Counted from the first letter of the stretch, positions 1-10,257 are shown. The stretch is DNA of 64,000 nucleotides from Piezodorus guildinii (GCA_023052935.1 JAJSOM010000047.1:1-64000), one strand, 5' to 3'. Made by a program: numbers and translations. The notes: a model not told the origin generated them from the sequence alone.

Positions 1-416
1 AAAATCTTAAAAAGGTGCAAAATTCATAGTATAAAGTAGCACTTCCGCACAGCTGATATATCGATGTAAGATATAGCGAGTTTATTTAAAATCGTCGGAA
101 CTGTTTTCGAGAAAATCGTAAAATGGTGCAAAATGCATGGTATAAAGTGGCTCTTCTGATTATCTCATTTAGATACAAAAAATTTCATAACGTCTCGGGC
201 GTATATTTGTCTTAAATATGAAATTTCAGTTTCATAGGACTTACCGCTTCCGCCAGGGAGTTACCACACACACACCCAGACCTTTTAGCGGAACTTGATT
301 ATTTGGACTCTGAGGACCCTAAAACGTGTATTTCCGTTGAAAACTGGAATTCGGAAATTTTCACGATCGCAATACTTTCCCTTACTATATTTTTCATAGA
401 TAAATAAGTGAAATTA
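1..416 (+). repeat. Repeat R, copy 1 (right-hand half, cut by window edge)
   Basis: This is the right half of the commonest interspersed repeat in the window. It carries the recurring modules of the family: a 'ggtgcaaaatgcatag'-like block, a 'cgtatatttgtcttaaatatg' region, a short CA microsatellite, the 'cgtgtatttccgttgaaaac' block and the end block 'cacgatcgcaatac' near 362. Other copies lie at about 1,495, 2,800, 8,275, 10,258, 15,587, 24,640, 27,440, 29,984, 31,765, 37,275, 59,230, 60,598, 63,300 and 63,905. It has no open frame. I cannot assign it to a known superfamily. Confidence 0.8.
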
Positions 417-565
417 AAAACAAAGTCAGGAGTATATACTCGTATTGTGGCTATTAAAGGCGGGGAATGCGTGTCATTATTGGGATGCGAAATTATTAAG
501 CTTGCTGTTAAGACACTATAAGTGCTTTCTCATTATTTAATCTTTCCTTTTTGGTAGATTTTTTC

Positions 566-905
566 TGTTAGCCAGAGCTCAGAATTTTTTTTAATAAGAC
601 CACTGCTGACAGGATTACTGCAAGGATCGATACTTGCTCCTCTCCTATACATTATATATACAGATGACATGATTAACACCTACGCTATATTGACCGCTAC
701 TATAAGTGGAGGATACTGAAATTTTAACAACACACGGCGACCCCGTAAAGATCAACCTGACAGTAAAAAGTCACTTAACGCTCTTAAAAAATTGGTACTC
801 TTTTTGGAAGTTCGATTAAACCACGACTAGTCAACTAGATCACAGTTCGACAAAACAGACTGTTAATGAATAGGGATCTGGGGCGTTCCAGGTAACTCAG
901 AAAGA
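566..905 (+). pseudogene. Degenerate Jockey-type reverse transcriptase fragment
   Basis: A decayed piece of a LINE ORF2. One frame near 597-690 reads GLLQGSILAPLLYIIYTDDM, which matches the reverse transcriptase block PQGSxLGPxLYxxYTxDIP of the intact Jockey copies in this window. Further on, a frame containing LLKNWYSFWKFD resembles the LLxDWxxxWRIKIN block. Several stops and frame breaks interrupt it, and no endonuclease or ORF1 portion is present. It is an old remnant and cannot be functional. Confidence 0.6.
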
Positions 906-1494
906 TTAATAATAATTGTGAGGGCTGTGACCTTGTTGGAAAAAACTCTTTTTAAATTAAGTTTAAAATTAAAACCTTTGATAGGCACAATATAATTTAC
1001 TTTATTTATTTTAATGACTTATTTTTCCTATTTTTGATTTAGGAAAAAAATAAATACATAAACAAAAGTAATTTAATGGACTGAGATAAGTAGATGCAGA
1101 GAGGCGGCCAAGGGCAGATAAGACTCTCGGAGAGGAATTGCGACGCCTCGCGGTCAATTAGTTAATGCGATGCGATAGCCCCCGACGACAGCGCGGTCAC
1201 CAGCAGAATAAACAACTATCGATTATCTTCATTGAGTTAGTCCTTACTGATTAATATCAACTCACATCCAATTCAACTATCTCTTAGGGGAGAAATCGCT
1301 TTATCTCAGATCAGTACAAAACATTTATTCCCAAAACATTCTGTTGTTTCATTTATACATCCTAATTATCAATCTGAAAACATTATTTTGTATTCATCAA
1401 TTAGAACTTTACGTAACTGGTAGATTATAATATTATATATTACATCTTTTAACTCTTATATGAATCATATACATTACAATAAAATATTTAGAAA
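906..1494. other. Gene-free AT-rich stretch
   Basis: There is no frame of note. A GC-richer island at about 1,080-1,210 stands out against the AT-rich surroundings, but I recognise nothing in it. Confidence 0.5.
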
Positions 1495-2613
1495 CACACA
1501 TTCCCGAAACGCACGACTTTCACTTACCTCCGTTTTTAAATCAATTTAAGAATTTTTAAATACATTTAGAAATATAAATAAATCGTTAAAAAACTATTAA
1601 AATTGATTTTAAATAGAAATATATAGGGTCACCCATAGGCGTAGTGGTTAGCATAACAGATTTCTATGCCAAAGATCGCGGGCTCAAACCCGCGGATGGC
1701 CCTAGGATTTTTTAATAGGAGTAAAAAATCCTTAGTTATGGTGTCCTTCGGAGGGGACTTCAAAAGGTGGTCCCGAGGCTGTGCGGTGTCAGGTACTCGT
1801 TAAAGATCCCTATTCGTAATAAAAAATGGATAGGCAAAATTTAAGACCCACACCGTAGCATCGTCCGATTTGCTATAGTAGCATAAAAGTGACGTTAAAC
1901 GAATAAGCAAATATAAAACTGTGTTTTATTAAATAATCTATTATATTTTTATCTATAACAATAAGTTAGTTTTATCGGCTTTTCACCACTCTCCATTAAC
2001 CTTTACGATTCCGTGTATAAGATAATATTTTTTCTAAAATCTTTAGCTATCCAACGGTATATTATACTTCTATATTAATATTATTGTGTTCAGTAACACA
2101 AAAATTTTCATAAAAAAATAATGGCTCCTTTAGCTGTTTATCAGATTCACTCATTGCATATTTAGCTGTTATTTATCAATGCTAATAAGATGATGTACTT
2201 CTTTTTTTTAAATCTACAAAATTAAAGGTACTTTAGAAGAAAAAAATGAAAAATATCGGCATTTAAGCCCTGTCAGATTATTTCAATCAGAATGAAGCCT
2301 ATATGATATTAAAACCCATTACATTTTACATCGATATAGCGATATTAATCAAAAGCGTTAGAGCCGTTTTTGAGAAATTGTTAAAAAGGTGCAAAATGCA
2401 TAGTATAAAGTATTGTAGCACTTCCGGCCAGCTGACTTTGATGAAAAAGTTGCTGTAACATCTCGGGCGTATAGTTGTCTTAAATAAGAAGTTCTAGTTT
2501 CGTACGTCCTCCGTGTATTTCTGTAAAAAACTTTTATACGAAAATTTTCACGATAGCAATACTTTTCCTTACTATATATTTCATATATAGGTAAGTGAGA
2601 GTAAAAATAAATT
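1495..2613 (+). repeat. Repeat R, copy 2, split by a SINE
   Basis: A near-complete copy. The left end carries 'cgactttcacttacc' at about 1,515. The right end carries the 'tagcaatacttttccttact' block followed by 'gtaagtgagag' at about 2,590. The motif actttcacttac at one end and its reverse complement gtaagtgaaagt at the other recur in several copies and suggest terminal or subterminal inverted repeats. A tRNA-derived SINE is inserted at 1,624-1,908. Confidence 0.75.
1624..1908 (+). mobile_element. tRNA-derived SINE, copy 1
   Basis: A 285-bp element whose first 80 bases look like a tRNA. It has an A-box-like 'taggcgtagtggttag' and a B-box-like 'gctcaaacccgcgg', the two internal RNA polymerase III promoter elements. 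The body that follows is shared with a second copy at 59,423-59,682 ('ggtcccgag', 'ggtactcgttaaag', 'taggcaaaattta'). A 7-bp duplication, aaatata, flanks it at 1,617-1,623 and 1,909-1,915. It has no coding capacity and would need a LINE reverse transcriptase for mobility. It is not a real tRNA gene, because the tRNA-like part continues directly into the SINE body and both copies sit inside repeats. Confidence 0.8.
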
Positions 2614-2799
2614 AAATCCCACAACTAAAAAAGAAATATGAATTAGAATTAACAAAAAGTTCAAGATGAAATAAATAAACTAGATTGGCTACCTCTACTT
2701 TACTGAGTTGCTATGAATACACAGTGTTCTGCAACAATCCTGAAGACAATTAAAAAAAAAAGAGATACTGGAACAAAGGAGACCCTTTTAATAAAAATA

Positions 2800-2926
2800 A
2801 ATCCTAAATGGTATTAAAGTTTACGCTGTTGTAGCGAGATTAATCAAAATCGTAAAAAAATGCATTGTATATGCATTCGGTCAGCCGGATTTGTCGTGAA
2901 ACCTAGTGTAACATCTCTGGCGTATA
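2800..2926 (+). repeat. Repeat R, copy 3, left piece
   Basis: R sequence ('gcgagattaatcaaaatcgt', then 'tctggcgtata') stops at 2,926 where the antisense LINE begins. It resumes at 8,275 with the continuation 'tttatcttaaatatg'. The 12-bp target duplication ctctggcgtata lies at 2,915-2,926 and 8,263-8,274. Confidence 0.75.
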
Positions 2927-3543
2927 ATAATAATATTAATAATAGGCTTACGGAACCCGAAGGTTCGATGCCGATACCATCAAACTTCGCCTGCACAGAC
3001 TCGTCCAATGTCAAGCCTAAGCCCCCGAGATCAGCCTTAACGCAATCCTCCCTTCGACGCTTCGGCCTACCTTTCGGACGCCTACCAATCGGATCAGCGA
3101 ATGCCAACTTTCTCAAAATCCGTTACTCACCGAGCCCAACAACTTTACGCGCCCATTTGAGTCTTTGCGTTGCTGTCAACTCAATTATATTGACAGGGTA
3201 CAAGCTCCGCAATTCAGCGTTCGGCAACCTTCTAAACTCCCCAGTGGTCTCATGTCTCTTCGGACTAAATATTTTACGCAGTACTTTATTTTCGAAAACC
3301 TTAAGCCGTTGTTCATTCTTTAAAGTAAGCGGCCACGTTTCACATCCGTAAAGAACCGTTGGAAGAATAATAGTTTTATATTTATTTTTTTTTTTTATTT
3401 ATTTGACAACAAGTAATATACAAATGCCTTTAGGCATATATTGTAACACTGATGACCATTACGAAAAACCTCCTTCAGGATTCTTATGAATTCGTGAGTG
3501 AAGAAACCTCCCAGTGAAGGCACTCCTTGGCGTGGAAGATCTG

Positions 3544-6246
3544 CTAAAGAAGTAGGTCTCTGCTCCAGAGGCGTTTCAGTCTCCTTGGTGGGTTTTGTGG
3601 TAGTGTATCAGTCAGTAATGTTTGTACCAGTAGGTTTGGATGTCCAGCGAGTGAGTCGTGAAAATGTTTGTAATATTTTTTAATGATATCAGTTACGATT
3701 GGTATGTTGAGGTCTTTGTGTAATGCTTTGTTGGTTACGTAAAAGGGACAGTGAGTGATGAAGCGGAGGAATTTAGATTGAAAGATTTGAATTGTCTGCA
3801 AGTGTGATTTTTTGCATGAGCCCCACACCTGAGTACCGTACGTCCATATAGGTTTAAGTAGCATGTTGTATATAATGATTTTGTTGCTTAGTGATAATTT
3901 ATTTTTATGGTGAAGAAGTCGTCTAAGTATTGATAGTCGATGATTCAGTCTTTTTTTTAAGATAGTTACGTGTGATTTCCATGTCAGGCGTCTATCCATT
4001 GTGAGTCCTAAGTATTTTGTTTGTGTTTGTTTGGGTAACTGAACATTGTAAAGTGTCAGTGGAGGACAATCAGAATGCCTAAGCGTGAATGTTACTTGAC
4101 TTGATTTCTGTATGTTTATTTTAATACGCCATTTATCAAGCCAATCTTGAAGTAAATTTAAGTAAGTTTGAACATTGTGTGAGGCTATGGTCGGATCAGT
4201 ACTTGTTGAGAGTATCACGGTGTCGTCTGCGTATGTTGCAAGTAATGTTTCGGGTGTTTGTGGTATGTCAGAAGTGTATATAGTATACAGAACTGGACCC
4301 AAAATGCTGCCTTGCGGAACTCCCGCACCAACTCGACAGTAGTCGGAATGTTTACCATCTTGGTCGACTACAAAAAACCTATCCTCAAGATACGACCTAA
4401 TTATTAAATAATAAGTATGCGGTAAAATTGATTTGATTTTACTGAGGAGGCCATCATGCCACACCTTATCGAATGCCTGTGCGACGTCTAAAAATGCTGC
4501 TGTACAGAATTCTTTTTTTTCCAATGCCACAGCAATCGTATCAACAACTCTATGGCACTGTTGTATGGTCGAATGTGCAGGTCTAAAGCCAAATTGGTGG
4601 TTAGGAATTACGGATTTGGAATCTAAGAAAGGATATAGTCGCTTTAATAATATTTTTTCAAACATTTTGGAAAATAACGGTAATAAACTAATTGGTCTAT
4701 ATGAAGTGACTTGATCTAACGGTTTGTTTGGCTTTGGAATCATCTTTATAATTGAAAACTTCCATACTAGAGGAAAGTAAGTAAGTCGGAGTATAGAATT
4801 ATAAATAGATGTTAGGAAGATTATGGCTTTCTTAGGAAGAAGTCGTACAATTTTAGGTGTGATTAGGTCAAAACCAGGAGCTTTTCTAAGAGGTAAGTTT
4901 TTAATGCAAAATTTTACGTCCGAAGGAGTAATAGGAGGTGGAGGTAGAGAAAGAGGAAGAGAATAAGTGAGAATTTGTTGGATGTCTGAGCAGTGCTGTT
5001 GGTCTAGCAAGTCATCATGAGGATGAAATACATTCGTAAGATGTGCAGCAAATAGGTCTGCCTTTTCTTTATCACTTCTAGCCCATGTGTTGTCAGGTTT
5101 ACGGAGAGGGTTCTTTGTATGGTGATAATGTAGTATCTTTCGTGTTTGTTGCCAGAGAGTATTGTTACTAGTCTGTAAGTTACTCAAATGTGTGTTGTAG
5201 GTGTCGTGTTTATATTGTTGTATAAGTTTTCTCAGTCTGTTAGTAAGTTGGTTAAGTAATCGTTTGTCACTAGGATAGCGAGATCTTTTCCATTGGTTAA
5301 GAGCCCGTCGTTTTTCGACCATTAGAGACCGTATTTCAGGGGATAAATACTGTTTGTTATTGTCTGTTACTGGTTTATGTGCTGATTGCCAGGCAGCATT
5401 TTGTATAGTTTTAGTAAGTGTATCTACAGCATTGTCGATGTCTTCCTGAGTCTTTAAGCTAGTATTGAGGTTAATTTTATTGTTTATGGCACTATGAAAT
5501 TGACTAATTAATATTGGTCCAGGAGTTAACGTAGGCATGTGGGTTGTAGATAAGATGTGTCTAGAGAGAGAAAGCATAACTGCAGAATGGTCAGATGAAA
5601 GGTCATTATCAATAGTGATGTGATGATGTAGAGTATTTAGGCGAGAAGTGATAAAGAAGTCCAGTAGTTCTGGCTGTCGATTAATGTCTGTCGGCCAGTA
5701 AGTCGGTTCTGGTGGTAGAATGAAGTCACAGTCAAGGTTCAGACATGTATTAAGAAGAACATTTCCTCTAGGGTTTTGAGTCCTATTGCCGAAACGAGGA
5801 TGTTTGGCGTTAAAGTCCCCGCCACATAAAAATTTAGGTCCCAAAACAGTAAATACGTCAGTAAGTATATCTTGTGAAAGTCTCTGTCTCGGAGGACAAT
5901 AAGCACTGGCGATAGAAATAGTTGTGTGGTCAATTTCGACTGAGATTGCTGATAATTGAAGTTCAGGTAAGGCTGTCATTTGTAGAGGATAGTGATACAA
6001 TGTTCGTTTCACAACTACTGCCGAGCCACCACGGGCAGCTCCGCTTGGATGATCAGCACGGTACACTATATACCCCTGTATATAAAATCGTATGGTCCTC
6101 GTAAAGTGAGTTTCGGTTAACAGTGCTATGTCTATGTCATGTTCGTGCAAGTATATGTCAAGTTCGTTTCTTCGGTGTAGGGCACCATTAGCATTCCAGA
6201 GGAGGAGTTTTAGTGAATGTTGATTAATATAATTAAGGGCTGACAT
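3544..6246 (-). CDS. Jockey ORF2: endonuclease and reverse transcriptase (copy A)
   Basis: A 900-residue protein that would nick the target and prime reverse transcription of the element RNA. The N-terminal apurinic-type endonuclease shows LLLWNANG, ALLTETHF, GGDFNAKH near residue 145 and SSDHSAVML near 220. The reverse transcriptase follows, with PQGSILGPVLYTIY and the catalytic YADD at about residue 672. The C-terminus ends NPPRRLKRLWSRDLLL, a motif shared with other copies here. There is no RNase H domain, as expected for Jockey. An upstream in-frame ATG at 6,267 exists, but the ATG at 6,246 overlaps the ORF1 stop by 14 nt in another frame, a typical coupled-translation layout, so I prefer it. 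I see no disabling change. Confidence 0.92.
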   Translation of the reverse strand: MSALNYINQHSLKLLLWNANGALHRRNELDIYLHEHDIDIALLTETHFTRTIRFYIQGYIVYRADHPSGAARGGSAVVVKRTLYHYPLQMTALPELQLSAISVEIDHTTISIASAYCPPRQRLSQDILTDVFTVLGPKFLCGGDFNAKHPRFGNRTQNPRGNVLLNTCLNLDCDFILPPEPTYWPTDINRQPELLDFFITSRLNTLHHHITIDNDLSSDHSAVMLSLSRHILSTTHMPTLTPGPILISQFHSAINNKINLNTSLKTQEDIDNAVDTLTKTIQNAAWQSAHKPVTDNNKQYLSPEIRSLMVEKRRALNQWKRSRYPSDKRLLNQLTNRLRKLIQQYKHDTYNTHLSNLQTSNNTLWQQTRKILHYHHTKNPLRKPDNTWARSDKEKADLFAAHLTNVFHPHDDLLDQQHCSDIQQILTYSLPLSLPPPPITPSDVKFCIKNLPLRKAPGFDLITPKIVRLLPKKAIIFLTSIYNSILRLTYFPLVWKFSIIKMIPKPNKPLDQVTSYRPISLLPLFSKMFEKILLKRLYPFLDSKSVIPNHQFGFRPAHSTIQQCHRVVDTIAVALEKKEFCTAAFLDVAQAFDKVWHDGLLSKIKSILPHTYYLIIRSYLEDRFFVVDQDGKHSDYCRVGAGVPQGSILGPVLYTIYTSDIPQTPETLLATYADDTVILSTSTDPTIASHNVQTYLNLLQDWLDKWRIKINIQKSSQVTFTLRHSDCPPLTLYNVQLPKQTQTKYLGLTMDRRLTWKSHVTILKKRLNHRLSILRRLLHHKNKLSLSNKIIIYNMLLKPIWTYGTQVWGSCKKSHLQTIQIFQSKFLRFITHCPFYVTNKALHKDLNIPIVTDIIKKYYKHFHDSLAGHPNLLVQTLLTDTLPQNPPRRLKRLWSRDLLL

Positions 6247-7909
6247 TTGGAATAAATTTATTAACAAGCGTGGTGAGCAAAGTTATGAGTGGATTTATCA
6301 TCGATTTAAATTCATTTAGAAAGGAATTGAAGTGTGAAGAGAAATCTTGAGTGGTAGATTGTGCATGAGATGATGTGTTATTAGGTCTTGACTGAGATGA
6401 AGGCATGAATGGTGGTTGTGTGTGATGAAGTGTTGAAAAAGGTGGAGACATATTCGTAGATTGAGGTGTTATGTGTTGCGGAGCAGTGTATTGAGGTACT
6501 GTATACTGGGGTTTAGTGTGTTGAGGAGTCGTGTATTGAGGAGTTGTATTTTGGGGTGTAGTGTGGTGCAGAGGAGGTGAATGTTGATGTCTTACCAATT
6601 GAGGTATTGCGTAATGAGGTGTTGTGTTTTGAGAAATTGAATATTGTGGTGATGTGTAGTTGTAAGTAGGGTTATTACATACCGTCTGATGTTCTTCTGT
6701 TTCAAGAGGAGGGTAAGTAAGTCTGTCTCCCACCTCTGGAGGCAGAACTTCTGTTACTTCTCGCCTCCAAGCGCCCTGGCTTCGCACGTTGAGTCTTCTT
6801 CTCTGTAATTCGAGATGTACGGAGCATCCTCTGTAGTTCGCTGGGTGAGCGCCACCGCACAACGCACAGACTGGGGGCTCTTCTCGTGGCTTCTGGCATC
6901 TATCACTGGGATGGTCTTGACCGCACTTCACACATCTTGGTATATGGCGGCAAAAGGCTCTGGTATGTTCGTATTGTTGGCACCTCATGCATTGTACAAT
7001 CTCCCTTCTTTTATGAGGTTCCTCAATTTTAACCTTTGTGTAGGCTATATTCGTAATTTTGAATACTTCGGCACAGTTCGCAGCAGGTTCGATGTCGACA
7101 AAAAAGAGTGGCAGAGGTTCTTTAGTTCTGGGGTGTAAAACATTTGTTATGCGACGGACGTTGAATCCTTGTCTCTCTACGTCATATTTAATCATCTCGT
7201 GGGGTGTGGTGTGATGAAGATTCCTAATTACGAATCGATAGGGTTTATCTTCTCTTGGTTGGTAAGTGTGGAAACTATAGCCTTTGTTCTCTAGATATCG
7301 CACACTGGCTCTATAGGCATCACTATTTTGTGTTTTTAAGGTAATAATATTTTTATTCGAAATAAATTCGAAATTGTTTTCTCCTATTAAACTAATGATG
7401 TCTCGGCAAAAGAGCTGGAAATTTTGTACGCCTTTAATTTTTATTGGAGGTGGCTTGTGAACAACTGGCGTTACATTCTCTTCGTCTTCTATTTCAGCGG
7501 ATAGAGGTTCAAACATATTACTTACAGGTATGGCAGGGATACTCTTTAAAGTGGTCGACGTAGTGCTATTAGTAATATGAGAATTAGTTGTTTGTTGAGG
7601 AGTAGAACTAGAAATAGTTATACCAGAACTATTATTTATGATATTAATTGGAGTTGTTTCATTGTTTTCTGAAGCACGTTGGTTATTGAAATTAACATGT
7701 GTTTTTATTTGGTTAGTTTTCAATGATGAGGTTTTTATCTGGGAATCTTTGGAATTCATACTTTTCTTTTCAATAGGGCTATCTAGTTTTGAAACATTAG
7801 AGTTACTTCTTAACTTTCTCTTCAAAAGGGTAGAAACTACAGCTTCAGTAGATCCGTTACTTGTACCGGGCAATGCACGGTCGTTCATGACAAAAGTGTC
7901 CTTTTTCAC
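6233..7909 (-). CDS. Jockey ORF1: zinc-knuckle nucleic-acid-binding protein (copy A)
   Basis: A 558-residue gag-like protein, expected to bind element RNA and act as a chaperone. A low-complexity Ser/Thr/Asn-rich N-terminus (to about 140) leads into a conserved region with YRFVIRNLHHTT and PLPLFFVDIEP, matching the PRE_C2HC domain of Jockey-type gag proteins. Three CCHC knuckles follow (CMRCQQYEHTRAFC, CVKCGQDHPSDRC, CALCGGAHPANYRGC). Next comes a linker of repeated TPQ-type triplets, then a hydrophobic C-terminal segment with MINPLITLLTTLV. The frame is fully open. The alternative start MNDRALPG, seven codons in, cannot be excluded. Confidence 0.9.
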   Translation of the reverse strand: MKKDTFVMNDRALPGTSNGSTEAVVSTLLKRKLRSNSNVSKLDSPIEKKSMNSKDSQIKTSSLKTNQIKTHVNFNNQRASENNETTPINIINNSSGITISSSTPQQTTNSHITNSTTSTTLKSIPAIPVSNMFEPLSAEIEDEENVTPVVHKPPPIKIKGVQNFQLFCRDIISLIGENNFEFISNKNIITLKTQNSDAYRASVRYLENKGYSFHTYQPREDKPYRFVIRNLHHTTPHEMIKYDVERQGFNVRRITNVLHPRTKEPLPLFFVDIEPAANCAEVFKITNIAYTKVKIEEPHKRREIVQCMRCQQYEHTRAFCRHIPRCVKCGQDHPSDRCQKPREEPPVCALCGGAHPANYRGCSVHLELQRRRLNVRSQGAWRREVTEVLPPEVGDRLTYPPLETEEHQTVCNNPTYNYTSPQYSISQNTTPHYAIPQLVRHQHSPPLHHTTPQNTTPQYTTPQHTKPQYTVPQYTAPQHITPQSTNMSPPFSTLHHTQPPFMPSSQSRPNNTSSHAQSTTQDFSSHFNSFLNEFKSMINPLITLLTTLVNKFIPNVSP

Positions 7910-8274
7910 TTAAAAAAAACAAAAAACAAACTCACCTGACTGTTTCAGGACACCACATTGTACAAATTCAGCAAATAACCAGTCAAAGAACAGAAAAACT
8001 TAAAGACAAAATTTGTTGGCAACTTCACAATACAAGGGTTAACAGCTGTTTTTAATAGTTTTATAAATTCGAATATTTATGTTTTTAGACAAGCCGCGAG
8101 CTCAGTAACTTAGCAACCAAATAATAACACGCATTTCCAGCCTTTAACCGGGACTTTATTTCTTCCTGGATTTCATTTTTCTTGTTATCATTGATCCTAA
8201 ATACTTGAATTTCTGTAAGTGTTCAAAAGTATGCCCTGATTTATTAATATAACCATGATCGACTCTGGCGTATA

Positions 8275-8419
8275 TTTATCTTAAATATGATATTTAAGTT
8301 CTGTACGATTGTTAATTTTTGTGCTAGACTAACCAGATACACCGATATTTTGAGTATTTAGTTCCGTTGAAAACTGGAATACGAACTATTGTACTGTCGC
8401 TAAAATTTCTCTTACTGTA
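8275..8419 (+). repeat. Repeat R, copy 3, middle piece
   Basis: Continuation of the R copy interrupted at 2,926. It carries 'tttatcttaaatatg' and 'ccgttgaaaactgg', and stops at a TA dinucleotide where a Tc1-type element is inserted. R resumes at 9,825 with 'tttcatagataggt', matching the right end of the copy at 2,575-2,600. Confidence 0.7.
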
Positions 8420-8431
8420 TAAAGCGCTCCA

Positions 8432-8490
<59 letters not shown>

Positions 8491-9822
8491 GCACACGTTG
8501 AAAAATCATCTAATTTTGTTTCCTGTTAAATTAAAATGCATTACATTTTTATAAAATAGTATTCTTTTAGAATGACATAGAGGTAAAATTAAGAATAAGG
8601 AAAAAAAAATTATTTGGAAAACATTTCAAAAAGAGAAAATTGACGAAAATTTATATTACAAAAAACAATTGTTTTTCTCTGTTGAATTTAACTTTCAGTA
8701 ACACATATTGCTTCTTATATTGCTTTAATTACTGTCCGGCGTTTTATAGGCATACTTCTAATAAGGTTTGCTACAACATCTTGCGGTATTTACTCCCATG
8801 CTTCCCACTAAAGAAGTTCCTAACTCCTGTAAGTTTTCAGGAGAGCTAATTCTTCTTCTCACAGGTCTGCCAAATTCATCTCAAAGAGGTCCAATAGGAT
8901 TTACGTCAGGGCTTCGAGCTGGCCATTATAAAGTCTGAATTCGTGTATCATTAAGATATTGCTGAATACAGTTCGCAGGGTGTGGTCGAGTATTTCATGC
9001 ATAATAAGTAAATTTTCTCCAATAAATATAGCAAAAGGTATAATATATTGTTCAAGGATCTCTGTTATGTACATACCTGCATTTAGGAAAGGTCTGTTGA
9101 AGACGTGATAAATTTTCGCTTCTAGAGATATTCTTCCCCACACCATCACTGAACCACCTTAAAATTGCACTCTCCCAGCAATGTTACATTCAGAATAACG
9201 CTCACATGACCTTCAGTAAACTCTAGCACGTCTATCTGGAGGGTAAAATGAGAAACATGACTTATCGGAAAAAAAGTACAGTCCTCCATATTTATTCCAA
9301 AATATGTGCTCTCGAGCAAACTCTAAACGGGCTCTTCGATGGTTTACAGTGAGCTGTGGACCTCCAGCTACCCTCCTGGAATGTAAGCTCATTTCAGCAA
9401 ATCTTCTTCTGGCAGTTTCGGCACTAATTGAAACATCACAAACCACCCGGAGCCTCTGAGCCGTCTCAGAAGCAGTAGAAAAGTTATTTCGAAGAATATG
9501 AATTAAAATAAACCTATCTCTCGTCTCGTGGCTGTATCGTTCTTGGGCGATCTGGACCTGGCCTTCCTCTGTAGAGTACAGTGTCACGGAAATGTTGAAA
9601 ATACAAAGAATTGTTCTTTGTAAAGTTATTATTACCTTAGGTCATATTTTTGTTTACATTATTGATCATACCATAGGTAATGTTTTTGTTTGCATTAAGT
9701 AAACAGAGGTTTCTAGTCCATAAACTTCCCCTTATTAATTGTTAATATTAATAACAAAACATCGTTTTTTTGAAATTAAAAATCTGTTTTTCAAAGCTCG
9801 CCACCTTTTTTGTGGAACAATG
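8420..9822 (-). mobile_element. Tc1-type DNA transposon, degenerate
   Basis: A 1.4-kb element flanked by TA dinucleotides (8,418-8,419 and 9,823-9,824), the usual Tc1/mariner target duplication. Its ends are imperfect inverted repeats: the left has 'gctccacaaaa', and the reverse complement of the right has 'gttccacaaaa'. An uninterrupted A-run of about 57 bases at 8,432-8,487 has expanded within the left end. A broken transposase lies inside on the minus strand. Confidence 0.8.
8741..9587 (-). pseudogene. Tc1-like DDE transposase, broken
   Basis: The N-terminal half (9,213-9,587) contains a helix-turn-helix-like ETAQRLRVVCDVSISAETA followed by FFSDKSCFSFYPPDRRARVY. The latter corresponds to the first catalytic Asp block of Tc1 transposases (FSDESRF..PPDRR). 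After a frame break, 8,901-9,149 gives VWGRISLEAK, then ILEQYIIPFAIFIGENLLIM. The following frame reads WPARSPDVNPI, the third DDE block, then GRPVRRRISSPENLQELR. The normal second-block HDNARPH is altered to HEILDHT. Frame breaks and stops make it inactive. Confidence 0.82.
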
Positions 9823-9824
9823 TA

Positions 9825-10254
9825 TTTCATAGATAGGTCAGTGATATATATCTTTTTTCTTTTCTTTTTTTAAGATGCTTCGACTTCTATTTTTGGAAAA
9901 TTTTTCCTCTGAGGCTCTTTAATCTCAAACATTAAAGTTATCCAGGCCCGACATCAAGTTGGTGAGAAAAGCTTCCTCCTCGCAGAAACTTGACAGACCC
10001 AGCCATTAAATTAATGGACGAAGGCCGCTTCCTTGATTGACGCACTGGGCTCGGTATACAGACCATATTCAAAAGATAACATTCCTTTCAATTTTATGTT
10101 TCTCCTGGAGCCAATGAATAGCCTAACTCGGGTCTAATTCACTAATTCATCTTCAATAGACTTTTCAATTTTACTTCCGGAATTAGGGTCTTTAGGAAAA
10201 CTCTTTTTATATCTAATAATTTTCCTTTTATCAAAAAATTAAGGATAAGCCAAA
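9825..10254. other. Repeat R end, then gene-free stretch
   Basis: The first 50 bases are the right end of R copy 3. The rest, including a moderately GC-rich part at 9,950-10,080, shows no frame or repeat I can name. Confidence 0.5.
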
Positions 10255-10257
10255 ATA

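Larger units (their letters stand above)
3381..8052 (-). mobile_element. Full-length Jockey-clade LINE, copy A
   Basis: A 4,672-bp non-LTR retrotransposon on the minus strand. Its 3' A-rich tail appears as a T-run at 3,381-3,398 and its 5' end is at 8,052. A perfect 13-bp target duplication, taatagttttata, lies at 3,368-3,380 and 8,053-8,065. It contains a 143-bp leader, ORF1 and ORF2, both uninterrupted. It sits inside the antisense RTE-like LINE, whose sequence resumes exactly after the right duplication. Intact frames together with a perfect duplication indicate a recent insertion. Confidence 0.92.
2927..8262 (-). mobile_element. RTE-like LINE, 5'-truncated, split by Jockey A
   Basis: Leaving out the Jockey insertion, this is a 651-bp 3' end of an RTE-like LINE on the minus strand (2,927-3,380 and 8,066-8,262). 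It is a clear sibling of the copy at 27,785-28,941. The protein tail is recognisable, for example GRRPKGRPKRR near 3,060-3,085. The element ends in an (ATT)n-type tail, as RTE-clade elements usually do, and is bracketed by a 12-bp target duplication in repeat R. The reading frame is broken by stops and by the insertion, so it is a dead copy. Confidence 0.8.

Noticed and set aside
1624..1710. tRNA gene
   Set aside because: tRNA-like boxes are present, but no full cloverleaf was traced. The sequence runs straight into a SINE body that is repeated at 59,423.
2860..3351. 163-codon plus-strand frame
   Set aside because: It is the antisense of the RTE-like LINE tail, which has the recognisable GRPKRR motif on the minus strand.
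8324..8509. Poly-Phe frame on the minus strand
   Set aside because: It is translation of the long A-run inside the left end of the Tc1 element.
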